Below, piece after piece: positions 29,385 to 37,920 of a stretch of DNA of 64,000 nt. The stretch spans positions 868,001-932,000 of the forward strand of contig NC_014253.1 in assembly GCF_000196655.1 (NCBI RefSeq), read 5' to 3'. Numbering within the stretch: position 1 is the stretch's first letter; every line of letters starts with the position of its first letter. This DNA comes from Methanohalobium evestigatum Z-7303 (GTDB lineage Archaea > Halobacteriota > Methanosarcinia > Methanosarcinales > Methanosarcinaceae). Position numbers and translations under genes: made by a program. The notes under the pieces are model-generated. The model was not told the DNA's origin. It saw only the letters and a program-made list of their open reading frames with translations, and made no database searches.

Positions 29385-30845
29385 ATGAGCATCAAGCTTT
29401 ACAACTCGCTCACCAATAAAGTTGAATCCTTTATCCCGGTAGATGACAAGTTTGTAAGGATGTATAACTGCGGTCCTACCGTATATGGCAGGGTACATAT
29501 AGGAAATATACGAAGTTTTTTGATGGCAGACCTGCTCAAACGTTTTTTAAATCTTGAAGGTTATCAGGTTAGACAGGCTATGAATATTACAGATGTCGGT
29601 CATATGACATCTGATTCTGATGAAGGTGAAGACAAACTACAGGTTGCTGCCGATAAAGAAAAACTTGACCCTTGGAAAATTGCAGACAAATATAAGCAAT
29701 TGTTTATAGATGACCTGAATAAACTGAATATAGATGATGCAGATGTTTATCCTCGTGCAACCCAGCATATTAATGAAATGATAGAGGTAATTAAAAAACT
29801 CATAGATAATGGATATGCATATGTTTCAGGTGGAAATGTCTATTTTGATATAACCAAATTTCCTGAATATGGAAAACTCTCAGGAAATGTTCTGGAAAAA
29901 TTACAATCCCAAGAACGTGCTGTATACGACCCCTACAAACGCAACCCTCAGGATTTTGTTCTCTGGTTTTCGCATTCCAAATACAAAAACCACATCATGA
30001 ACTGGGATTCTCCATGGGGCGAGGGATACCCCGGATGGCATATTGAATGTTCAGCAATGGCGTTGAAATATCTCACAGATGCATTCAATAAACATTTTGA
30101 TTCTGAAAAATCCACTACAATTGACATTCATACAGGCGGAGAAGATAACAAATTTCCACACCATGAATGTGAAATAGCCCAGAGTGAAGGTGCTACAGGA
30201 CAGAAATTTGTCAATTACTGGATGCATGTAACCCATCTTCTGGTAGAAGGAGACAAAATGTCAAAATCTTTAAACAATATTTATACTCTCCCAGACATCC
30301 TCAATCAGGGATATAAACCAGAAGCGGTACGTTATGTTCTGCTTACTACCCATTACCGACAAAAACTCAATTTTACTTTTAAAAATCTACAGGCATCACA
30401 GAATGCCATTGACAGACTGCAGGAATTAATATTTAACCTGAAACATATAGGAAATGAATCAGGTGATTTTGAAGCTGAAAAATTTGCAGAAAAGGTTAAA
30501 GACGACTTTATCAAAGAACTGGAAAACGACCTGAATATAGCAGGAGCAATCGGTGTTCTTTTTGAAGCAGTAAAAACCATTAATAAATCCCTTACAAATA
30601 TCGGACAACAGGAAGCAGATATATTATTGGATATGCTCAAAGATGTAGATAAAGTGCTGGGAGTACTGGATTTTAGTGAACAGGCACCCCTTGAAAAAGA
30701 AATACAGGAACTTATAGAACAAAGAGATAGAGCAAGGGATTCAAAAGATTTTGCTACTGCTGACAAAATACGTGATAATCTAAAAAAACGCGGCATCCAC
30801 CTTATTGATACTCCAGAAGGAACAATCTGGAAACGTGAACAATGA
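29385..30845 (+). CDS. cysS: Cysteinyl-tRNA synthetase
   Basis: A 486-residue class I synthetase. The CGPTVYGRVHIGN block gives the zinc Cys and the HIGH-type signature, HTGGEDNKFPHHECEIAQSE supplies zinc ligands, and KMSKS is at about residue 290. The C-terminal anticodon-binding helices end in RDNLKKRGIHLIDTPEGT. It is divergent from the pyl genes. Methanosarcinaceae often carry CysS besides the SepRS/SepCysS route; the latter is not visible here. Confidence 0.96.
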   Translation: MSIKLYNSLTNKVESFIPVDDKFVRMYNCGPTVYGRVHIGNIRSFLMADLLKRFLNLEGYQVRQAMNITDVGHMTSDSDEGEDKLQVAADKEKLDPWKIADKYKQLFIDDLNKLNIDDADVYPRATQHINEMIEVIKKLIDNGYAYVSGGNVYFDITKFPEYGKLSGNVLEKLQSQERAVYDPYKRNPQDFVLWFSHSKYKNHIMNWDSPWGEGYPGWHIECSAMALKYLTDAFNKHFDSEKSTTIDIHTGGEDNKFPHHECEIAQSEGATGQKFVNYWMHVTHLLVEGDKMSKSLNNIYTLPDILNQGYKPEAVRYVLLTTHYRQKLNFTFKNLQASQNAIDRLQELIFNLKHIGNESGDFEAEKFAEKVKDDFIKELENDLNIAGAIGVLFEAVKTINKSLTNIGQQEADILLDMLKDVDKVLGVLDFSEQAPLEKEIQELIEQRDRARDSKDFATADKIRDNLKKRGIHLIDTPEGTIWKREQ

Positions 30846-30953
30846 CCAGCAATCAAACATCGGTTGTATGGGTTTATAATAATCAATTTTAAATAATTAT
30901 TTGATTTATTAACGTTTCAAGTTTTATAACAATATACATCAATAGAGAAGGAT

Positions 30954-32159
30954 ATGATGCCAGAGTTTCATCTAGTAAGTGAAGAAGACATTCGCAGTGG
31001 GAAAACAACTGATATTTATTTTGAGAATATAATGGAGATTTTTAACAAGAAAGGTGTTGGCAATGAGAATGTAGTTGCTGAATTTACTGCTTCCTCATTA
31101 CCGGATGAATGGAGATGGGGAGTATTTGCAGGACTGGATGAAGTCTTGTGTCTGCTCGAAGGTAAAAACGTTGATATTTATGCCTTACCCGAAGGTACTG
31201 TTTTTAGGCATCAGGATACAGAAGGTGTAAATACACCCGTCATGTTTATTGAAGGGTCATACAAAAAATTCTGCATTTACGAAACCCCCATACTTGGATT
31301 AATCTGCCACCCATCAGGCGTTGCTACAAAATCAGCAAGGGTTAAAAAGGCAGCTAAAAGTTGTGATGTGATGTCTTTTGGAATACGGAGGATGCATCCC
31401 GGTATAGCCCCAGTTATAGACCGTGCCGCCTATATCGGAGGATGTGATTCCGTTTCCTGCATAGCCGGTGCTGAGGAAGTAGGTATTGAACCCAAGGGAA
31501 CAATGCCTCATGCCCTTAGTATTATATTTGGAGATCCAAAAAAGGCATACAAAGCATTTGATGATGTATTATCAAAAGACATCGCCAGAATAGCACTTGT
31601 TGATACATATTATGATGAGACTATAGAATCTTTTATGGCAGCCGAAGCAATGGGAGAAAACCTTTACGGAATCCGACTTGACACTCCTACATCAAGAAGA
31701 GGAAATCTGAAAAAGATTGCACAGGAAATAAAATGGGAACTGAAATGTAGAGGAGTGGATGCAAGAATTATTGCATCAGGTGGAATTAATGAATACACAA
31801 TCCCAGAATTAAGAAAAGCTGGTGTTGATGGTTTTGGAGTTGGCACCACTATATCAAATGCTGATACCATCGATTTTTCAATGGATATTGTTGAAATGGA
31901 TGGAAAACCTTCTGCAAAAAGAGGGAAGTTCAGCGAGAAAAAACAGGCATACCGCTGTCCTGAATGTATGACATACAAAACAAAGTTATGGAACAAAGAG
32001 GATATACCGGTCTGTAAATGCGGAAATAAAATGGTACCCATGCTGCAGAAATTCATGGAAAACGGTAAGATTCTGGATGATTACCCATCAGCACTGGACT
32101 TGAAAACAAACGTTACCAATCAATTACAAAAACTTGAAGCCGACTGGTTTAATGATTAA
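30954..32159 (+). CDS. Nicotinate phosphoribosyltransferase
   Basis: A 401-residue enzyme of NAD salvage that makes nicotinate mononucleotide from nicotinate and PRPP. The fold is seen in FTASSLPDEWRWGVFAG, SFGIRRMHPGIAPVIDR, GTMPHALSI and RIIASGGINEY. The C-terminal part carries two CxxC-type pairs (CPEC and CKCG), a rubredoxin-like zinc site common in the archaeal form. An AAGGAT site overlaps the double ATG, so either methionine may initiate. Confidence 0.9.
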   Translation: MMPEFHLVSEEDIRSGKTTDIYFENIMEIFNKKGVGNENVVAEFTASSLPDEWRWGVFAGLDEVLCLLEGKNVDIYALPEGTVFRHQDTEGVNTPVMFIEGSYKKFCIYETPILGLICHPSGVATKSARVKKAAKSCDVMSFGIRRMHPGIAPVIDRAAYIGGCDSVSCIAGAEEVGIEPKGTMPHALSIIFGDPKKAYKAFDDVLSKDIARIALVDTYYDETIESFMAAEAMGENLYGIRLDTPTSRRGNLKKIAQEIKWELKCRGVDARIIASGGINEYTIPELRKAGVDGFGVGTTISNADTIDFSMDIVEMDGKPSAKRGKFSEKKQAYRCPECMTYKTKLWNKEDIPVCKCGNKMVPMLQKFMENGKILDDYPSALDLKTNVTNQLQKLEADWFND

Positions 32160-32175
32160 AAATAATTATCACATT

Positions 32176-32451
32176 TTAATCCTCTGTGATATGAGTAGTT
32201 ACATTTGATATACCGTCAAAATAATTCATCAGGTACTGTTTTATACTGTTGGCTATAAAATTCCTGTCTTCTATGAGCAAATCGGATTTGATTTTAACGC
32301 CAAGTTCAATGCTAACACCCTCCAAAGATTCGGTTATATTTACTTTATAACAATCGGATACAAAATCCAGTGAATTTACTACATAGCATATAGCCAGTTT
32401 ATTACCCATGGAATAATCATCATTTGAATATGGAACCAGTTTGTATTTCAT
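32176..32451 (-). CDS. Conserved-looking small protein of unknown function
   Basis: A 91-residue soluble protein without recognised motifs. It alternates hydrophobic and polar residues (KLAICYVVNSLDFVSD, VSIELGVKIKSDLLI), suggesting an alpha/beta fold. It is the last gene of the methanol-region transcription unit, 24 bases downstream of the 474-residue sensor. Function unknown. Confidence 0.55.
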   Translation of the reverse strand: MKYKLVPYSNDDYSMGNKLAICYVVNSLDFVSDCYKVNITESLEGVSIELGVKIKSDLLIEDRNFIANSIKQYLMNYFDGISNVTTHITED

Positions 32452-32475
32452 TTAAAAGACCTTCAATTAAACAAA

Positions 32476-33900
32476 TTAAACTCTTTTATTAAATTCAGTA
32501 TATCGGATATTGGGCTCTATTAACTTATTGAAAGATAGATAATCATTGATATCCGCTTCAGTTTTCATCCGTGCGATAAAACCGCCCAATTGCGCAGCAA
32601 TTGTCTCAATGGCTGTACGGACATCAGAGGGAATTTCATCATACAAATGTGAGTATAAATTTAATGCACCCAGAACTTCTCCATTAAAAACCAACGGTAT
32701 AAGTGCAACTGCACGCAGTTTTTCACTATTTTTTGCTGATTCATCTGATTTGAATGGTATTTCAGAATAGTCCTTGTAAACCGGCTGACCGGTCATTATT
32801 ATTCTGTTGAGAATGGAATTTGAACCCAGATAAGAAATGCTGGTTACAAAATCGTTTGAGAGACCCACAGATATTATCAAGTTGAGGTCGTTGTTTTCGT
32901 CTGCCAGATGAATGCATCCACAATCTACAACTCCTATATCAAGTATTAGCTCCAGTACCTGATTTAAAATTACCTCTGGTTCATCAAATGTATTCAGTAA
33001 AAGCGCGATATCGTGTTCTGTATGCAGAATATTTTCAGTATGTTTCCTGTCGGTAATATCAACAATTATCCCCTGATAGGAAACTGGATTACCATCTTTA
33101 TCCCTCTGGATAAAAGTTCTCTCATCCACCCATCTTATTTCACCCGATTTAGTAACTATCCTGTATTCCTGCGAAAAATCATTATGTCCTTTTTCCCTAC
33201 GTTTGCAGAGTTCATATTGAACATGTTCAAGGTCATCAGGATATATGATATCCCCATACTGAAGCTTTCCTGTAACAAATTCATCTGGTGTATAACCAAA
33301 ACGGTTTATGTTGTCCGATACAAATTCAACAGGCCATTTCTCTTCAAGTTTACATTCCGACTTCCACTGAAAAACTATTGCAGGACTATTGTTGATTATC
33401 GATTCAAGTTCATCTTTTATTGCAAGTGTTTCCTGGAGTTTTTCTTCTTTCATTTTCTGGTCTGTGATATCTACAATTATACCTAGAAAATGGCTGGGTT
33501 TTCCCTTTTCATCAAATTGAACTAACGTTTTTCCATTCACCCATCGGATATTTTTTGATTTGGTCAATATCCGGTATTGCAGAGAAATATTTTTATATCC
33601 ATAGTTATAATTCCTACTGAATTTTTTCCTTACCTTGCCTGCATCTTCCGGATGTATTATATCAATGTAATTCATCCTGCCGGATATAAAATCCTCTTTT
33701 GTGTAACCAAATTGTAGAATGTTTTCTGACACATATTCCACTGGCCAGTTGTATTCAGGTTTCCATAAAAAAACATAAACTGGTGTGTGTGCAACCAGTT
33801 TCTTCAAATTTGAACTGTTTTCGGTTGTGGATTTCATATTTAGAATCATATATGGCAGAAATGGATGATAGATATCAGGAATAGTATTCGTTTCTTGCAT
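32476..33900 (-). CDS. PAS-PAS-GAF sensor protein without output domain
   Basis: A 474-residue cytoplasmic protein. Two PAS domains of the same subtype (about 30-150 and 165-290; each with WPVEYVSENI- or WPVEFVSDNI-like and RWV(N/D)-like blocks) are followed by a GAF domain (about 300-455) with a DCGCIHLADE segment. There is no HisKA, HATPase, GGDEF or DNA-binding domain. It starts inside the last codons of mtaA (26-base overlap), so it is part of the methanol operon; later ATGs at 33849 and 33837 are alternatives. A role in sensing methanol or redox state is an inference from position. Confidence 0.8.
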   Translation of the reverse strand: MQETNTIPDIYHPFLPYMILNMKSTTENSSNLKKLVAHTPVYVFLWKPEYNWPVEYVSENILQFGYTKEDFISGRMNYIDIIHPEDAGKVRKKFSRNYNYGYKNISLQYRILTKSKNIRWVNGKTLVQFDEKGKPSHFLGIIVDITDQKMKEEKLQETLAIKDELESIINNSPAIVFQWKSECKLEEKWPVEFVSDNINRFGYTPDEFVTGKLQYGDIIYPDDLEHVQYELCKRREKGHNDFSQEYRIVTKSGEIRWVDERTFIQRDKDGNPVSYQGIIVDITDRKHTENILHTEHDIALLLNTFDEPEVILNQVLELILDIGVVDCGCIHLADENNDLNLIISVGLSNDFVTSISYLGSNSILNRIIMTGQPVYKDYSEIPFKSDESAKNSEKLRAVALIPLVFNGEVLGALNLYSHLYDEIPSDVRTAIETIAAQLGGFIARMKTEADINDYLSFNKLIEPNIRYTEFNKRV

Positions 33901-34888
33901 CTACCAGCGCCTGAACATTTGCAAGCGGTGAATTTGGAGCTATTCCACAGCCAGGTGCCAGGACGTCCACACCATCGTCCATGGCTTTCTTGGCATCTTC
34001 CTTAACCTTATCAGGTGTTCCGCCAAGGATAGTAAATGGACTTGAGACATTGCCTACTATACTTGCTCTGTCTCCTACTGTTTCTTTTGCTCCCTTTAGG
34101 TCTTTTACTTTTTCTTCCAGACTTAAACCGTCAAAACCTGTATCAGCCATCATATCTATTATAGGTGTCACATTGCCGCAGATATGCAAAACTGTTGGAG
34201 CTTTTACTTCTTCTGCAAAACGCTGCAATCTTGGTTTTATACGGTTGTCAAAATCATTGGGACTTAAAAGGTCTGGCGAGGCAACCGGATCGGCTACACA
34301 GACTACATCTGCTCCATTATTTACCATACCGTTGGCATATTCTATACAAGCATCAGTTGCAAAATCCATTATAGCATCAAAATTATCCGGTTTTTTTATC
34401 GACCATTTCATAAAGCTCTTGGGACTTACAAGGTCTGAAGCAAGGGTTGCAGGTCCTTCAAGACCCGATATTAACGGTACTTCATCTCCATATTTATCCT
34501 TAATAATTTTAGAGGATTCAAAAACTGCAGGTATCCTTCCAGTATTATAAAGGTCATCAGGCATTTTGAGGTCACTGATGTCTTTGGGGTAAGGATGATC
34601 GGTTATAGAGGGCTGTCTGTTCTTTGTACCCATATTAACCCCGCAGCCAAGTGCTTCAGCAAGCACTGTAAGACAGAATGGATTCCTTATTGCTTCTAAA
34701 TTCCCCTGTTCATGTGATGCCATTGAAAGGGTTGCCATTTTTTCTGGATCACTGTGTGCATCCGGCCATTCTGCTCCTGTAATATCCATTAGCTCTACAA
34801 TTGCTGTTTGTGTTACAGATACAGCTGGTTTTTTATCTACTTCCTCTCCCTTAAGAGCATTAATTAATCGTTCATTCATGTTTTTCAT
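33875..34888 (-). CDS. mtaA: Methylcobamide:coenzyme M methyltransferase MtaA
   Basis: A UroD-fold zinc enzyme moving the methyl group from methyl-MtaC to coenzyme M. The zinc site is given by HICGNVTP and the later APGCGIAPNSP (HxC...C). The closeness of mtaB and mtaC favours the methanol-specific MtaA over the methylamine form MtbA. A GAGGAGG site sits only two bases before the first ATG (34894) but eight bases before the second (34888), so I use the second. Confidence 0.92.
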   Translation of the reverse strand: MKNMNERLINALKGEEVDKKPAVSVTQTAIVELMDITGAEWPDAHSDPEKMATLSMASHEQGNLEAIRNPFCLTVLAEALGCGVNMGTKNRQPSITDHPYPKDISDLKMPDDLYNTGRIPAVFESSKIIKDKYGDEVPLISGLEGPATLASDLVSPKSFMKWSIKKPDNFDAIMDFATDACIEYANGMVNNGADVVCVADPVASPDLLSPNDFDNRIKPRLQRFAEEVKAPTVLHICGNVTPIIDMMADTGFDGLSLEEKVKDLKGAKETVGDRASIVGNVSSPFTILGGTPDKVKEDAKKAMDDGVDVLAPGCGIAPNSPLANVQALVDARNEYYS

Positions 34889-34941
34889 TTTCATCGCCTC
34901 CTCTGTTCAGATTAAAAAGTAAAAATTGAATGAGGTTAAGA

Positions 34942-35586
34942 TTAGATTGGAGCAATTGTCCTTCCATATACCTCATTCAATATCATCGCCAGCGCTGTAT
35001 AAATACCTGCAAGCCCGGAGATTGCTCCAATGTATCCACCTATCGTTGTCATCATAGCAACTCCTGCATTGCCTATGGCAAGAGTGATGAACAGCAGGAA
35101 CAATGTTCCGATTACAAACTGGATTGCTCTACTGCCAATACCTAATGTGGCTATAAACAGACCCAGTGTATAGATACCAAAGATGCCGAGGAATGCCACC
35201 ATAGCCATCGGTGTGGGACCCGCCACCATTGCTGTCGATTCGAAGATAACTAAGAATGCAAACGTTGGCCAGAACAGTCCATAGGCTGCAAATGCTGTCC
35301 CAGCAAATACATCGCCTCTACGCCATGCTTGAAGCCCGGCTAATATCTCGGCTATTCCTCCGATAAATATTGCAAGTGATACTATCATCGACCCTACAGG
35401 ATATACCCCAATAAAGGTCAAACTCAATAAAAACGCTGCAATACCATATCCTGTAAAACCAAGCGGTGCAGGATTGGCTGTACACTCTGAGATGTCGAGG
35501 TGTTTTGCAAGATGTTCGATACCAAATGCTGAAGTATCGGTCTTACAACTCTCACCCTCTGATGCAGATTCTTCTGTTTGTTCCAT
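34942..35586 (-). CDS. GPR1/FUN34/YaaH-family transporter
   Basis: A 214-residue, six-helix membrane protein. The family signature NPAPLGFTGYGIAAFLLSL begins the first helix, after a polar N-terminus of about 40 residues with three cysteines. Relatives transport acetate or succinate with protons. It sits between mtaB and mtaA on the same strand, so it is probably co-expressed with methanol catabolism. That could mean uptake of a small organic substrate, but methanol itself crosses membranes freely; the substrate here is unknown. Confidence 0.87.
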   Translation of the reverse strand: MEQTEESASEGESCKTDTSAFGIEHLAKHLDISECTANPAPLGFTGYGIAAFLLSLTFIGVYPVGSMIVSLAIFIGGIAEILAGLQAWRRGDVFAGTAFAAYGLFWPTFAFLVIFESTAMVAGPTPMAMVAFLGIFGIYTLGLFIATLGIGSRAIQFVIGTLFLLFITLAIGNAGVAMMTTIGGYIGAISGLAGIYTALAMILNEVYGRTIAPI

Positions 35587-35686
35587 ATGAAACCCCCCAT
35601 GGTTATCACATAATTAATTATTACATTTTTTATATATAAGCCCATGTCAAGACAACAAATACAAAAAAGAAATAAAGAAAGAGGTT

Positions 35687-37072
35687 TTAGAGTCCGTAGT
35701 TCTCAGGACGGAACACCTTGACCTCTTTCTCGTATTTCTTCTGACAATCTTCCATGAACTTGTCTTTATCATCGGTGAGGTTCTCAAGGGATTCTTTTGC
35801 TCTCTTGAGTGCGTTGGTCTCAAACCTTGAAAGCTGAAGTTTACCTTTTGCACCTTCATCCATCAGGTCGCATGCTGTAAGTGCAGCTTTCTTGGCACGC
35901 AGGTAGAGGTCATCTCCATTGTCTGCGATTGCCTTACCAACCTTCCATGCATTGTCATAGGAAAGCATGTAACCCTGTGGGTCTCTGTATTTATCAGATG
36001 CGGCAAACATATCCCTGAGCACTTTTTCGTTGCCTGACTGTAGTGCCACATTCATTAAGGCACAGTCATACATGAGAGTCTCTGACCAGCATTCAACGGT
36101 AGTACCACCAAATTCACCATGGTATTCAACTGATTCATTGGACCATAGGTCACAGCACTGCATAACAAGGTTACCAAGTACATCTGAGTGAGCACATGTT
36201 GATGTTTTACCTTCCTGTGATATTGGGACTCCTGCAACGGATTTAACTATGGTGTTCTCGTAACCACAGTCTTTACCGGGTCCTTTTGCACCTGCTTCAT
36301 AGCCTACAAGTGTTCTGGAGGCTGAGATGGCGCGTGCTATAGTTGCATCGGTGTGAGCGAGGTTCTTGTCAAGCAGTCCGCCTGCAATGAACATGGCAGT
36401 GTTTGCCTGGGCACAATCGGTATCACCGGCTGGTACTACGTTGTGTTTGTCTGCTATCTTGGCAATATCCTGCCAGATGTATTCCATGTCTATGGCACCC
36501 AGACATCCGATAGCATACAGTACTCCGGGTGTGTCGTCACGTATCAGTGCATAGTCAAGAATCTCTTTACCACCCATGGTTTCAATGGACAGCAAGTCTG
36601 CCCCATTGGATGCCACCTCTTCAAAGGATTCCATCAGGGTGTTGTATTTTTCTCCTCTAAGCTGCAGGTAGTCACGTTCTTCACGGATGTCTCCTGGGGT
36701 ATGTCTTAAGGCACATTTGATTCCGTACTCATCATGATATTCTTCCATGATAGCTTTCTGGGCATTGGCTACTTCTCCACCCCATTCGGGATTGTTGGTC
36801 ATCTGCTGGACGTGTTCGGTCTCAAGCACTACCGAAGGTGCTCCGACTGCTACCATCCTTCCCATGATGTCACGGGTTATCTTCTGGTATTCTTTCACAA
36901 GTTTTTCTTTGGATGTACCGGCTTCTGGTCGCGGTGCGTAGTTCACTTCTCCTGTGGTGTAACCCCCACCTATTTCAAGATCTAATCCTGCTTTTACTGG
37001 ATGTTTAGATTTACCAAACACCATGTCGTCTGCTTTATCATATGCCATTTTTTTGCATCTATTAACTGGCAT
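35687..37072 (-). CDS. mtaB: Methanol:corrinoid methyltransferase MtaB
   Basis: The zinc enzyme that binds methanol and methylates the Co(I) corrinoid of MtaC. The zinc ligands lie in LETEHVQQM (Glu), GDTDCAQANTAM (Cys) and KTSTCAHSDVLGN (Cys). I start at MPVNRCKK (37072), giving 461 residues as in known MtaB. A CGGAGAT site lies seven bases upstream; the frame opens 20 codons earlier but has no support there. The last residues VFRPENYG match the family end. Confidence 0.96.
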   Translation of the reverse strand: MPVNRCKKMAYDKADDMVFGKSKHPVKAGLDLEIGGGYTTGEVNYAPRPEAGTSKEKLVKEYQKITRDIMGRMVAVGAPSVVLETEHVQQMTNNPEWGGEVANAQKAIMEEYHDEYGIKCALRHTPGDIREERDYLQLRGEKYNTLMESFEEVASNGADLLSIETMGGKEILDYALIRDDTPGVLYAIGCLGAIDMEYIWQDIAKIADKHNVVPAGDTDCAQANTAMFIAGGLLDKNLAHTDATIARAISASRTLVGYEAGAKGPGKDCGYENTIVKSVAGVPISQEGKTSTCAHSDVLGNLVMQCCDLWSNESVEYHGEFGGTTVECWSETLMYDCALMNVALQSGNEKVLRDMFAASDKYRDPQGYMLSYDNAWKVGKAIADNGDDLYLRAKKAALTACDLMDEGAKGKLQLSRFETNALKRAKESLENLTDDKDKFMEDCQKKYEKEVKVFRPENYGL

Positions 37073-37088
37073 TGTTATTATCTCCGTA

Positions 37089-37868
37089 TCAGTGTTTATG
37101 GTAAAGGTTCTGTAATTTTTCGATTTCTTCACCTTTCAAAATTGATTCAGCTATTTTTGGAACATCTGCAGCTTCTTCACCATATATGCCCAGTTTATAT
37201 TTTGTCACAAAGTCCTGAGTAACTGCACCCCCACCACATACAAGAGGTGTTTCCATATCAAACCTTGTCAGTTCTTCTTTAATTTTTTTAAAAGAATACA
37301 TTGTAGTTGTCATCAAAGCAGTTCCAGAAACCATTATAGGTTTCTCGTCCAGTACTGATTCTACGACTTCTTCAACCGGTACATCTCTGCCAAGGTCTAC
37401 AACATCAAATCCTTTAGCCTTAAGGAGAACTGAAACGATATTTTTACCTATGTCATGGATGTCCCCTTCTGCTACAAAACAGACTATCTTACCTTTTGAA
37501 CTTATTTCTTCAGTACTTATTGATTTACAATAATTGACACCCACTACCATTGCCTGTGCAGAAATAATGACATCCGGCAAATACAAGTCCCCATCATCAT
37601 AGAGTTTGGAGACAATAGACATACCTTTAATAAGTGCATTATTAATAAGGTCTATAGGATGTCTGCCTGCATCGATTGCATTCTGTAGATGCGCTACAAC
37701 ATCATCTTCGTCCCCTTCAAAAATGGATTTAGCAATTGGATACACCAGTTCGTCCTTTGGGTAAAGTACTTCTGCCAGTTCATCAGGTGTCATATCATTT
37801 TCTACATTGACATTGTACCTTACAAAAACATTGGTTTTTTTTGGGTTAATGCTTAACATAATCACCAT
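37089..37868 (-). CDS. mtaC: Methanol corrinoid protein MtaC
   Basis: The B12-binding partner of MtaB, about 257-259 residues. A four-helix cap domain (DELVYPIAKSIFEGDEDD) is followed by a Rossmann-like cobalamin domain with the base-off/His-on motif EGDIHDIGKNIV and the GTALMTTTMY and CGGGAVTQDF segments. It ends in NLYHKH, like known MtaC. Starts at 37868 and 37859 are both possible. The gap to mtaB is only 16 bases. It begins 52 bases after the stop of the 980-residue sensor, leaving little room for its own promoter. Confidence 0.96.
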   Translation of the reverse strand: MVIMLSINPKKTNVFVRYNVNVENDMTPDELAEVLYPKDELVYPIAKSIFEGDEDDVVAHLQNAIDAGRHPIDLINNALIKGMSIVSKLYDDGDLYLPDVIISAQAMVVGVNYCKSISTEEISSKGKIVCFVAEGDIHDIGKNIVSVLLKAKGFDVVDLGRDVPVEEVVESVLDEKPIMVSGTALMTTTMYSFKKIKEELTRFDMETPLVCGGGAVTQDFVTKYKLGIYGEEAADVPKIAESILKGEEIEKLQNLYHKH

Positions 37869-37920
37869 CTTTGCATTTTCTGTTATAGTATCAATTAAAA
37901 ACCGTCACCATTTCCAAAAC

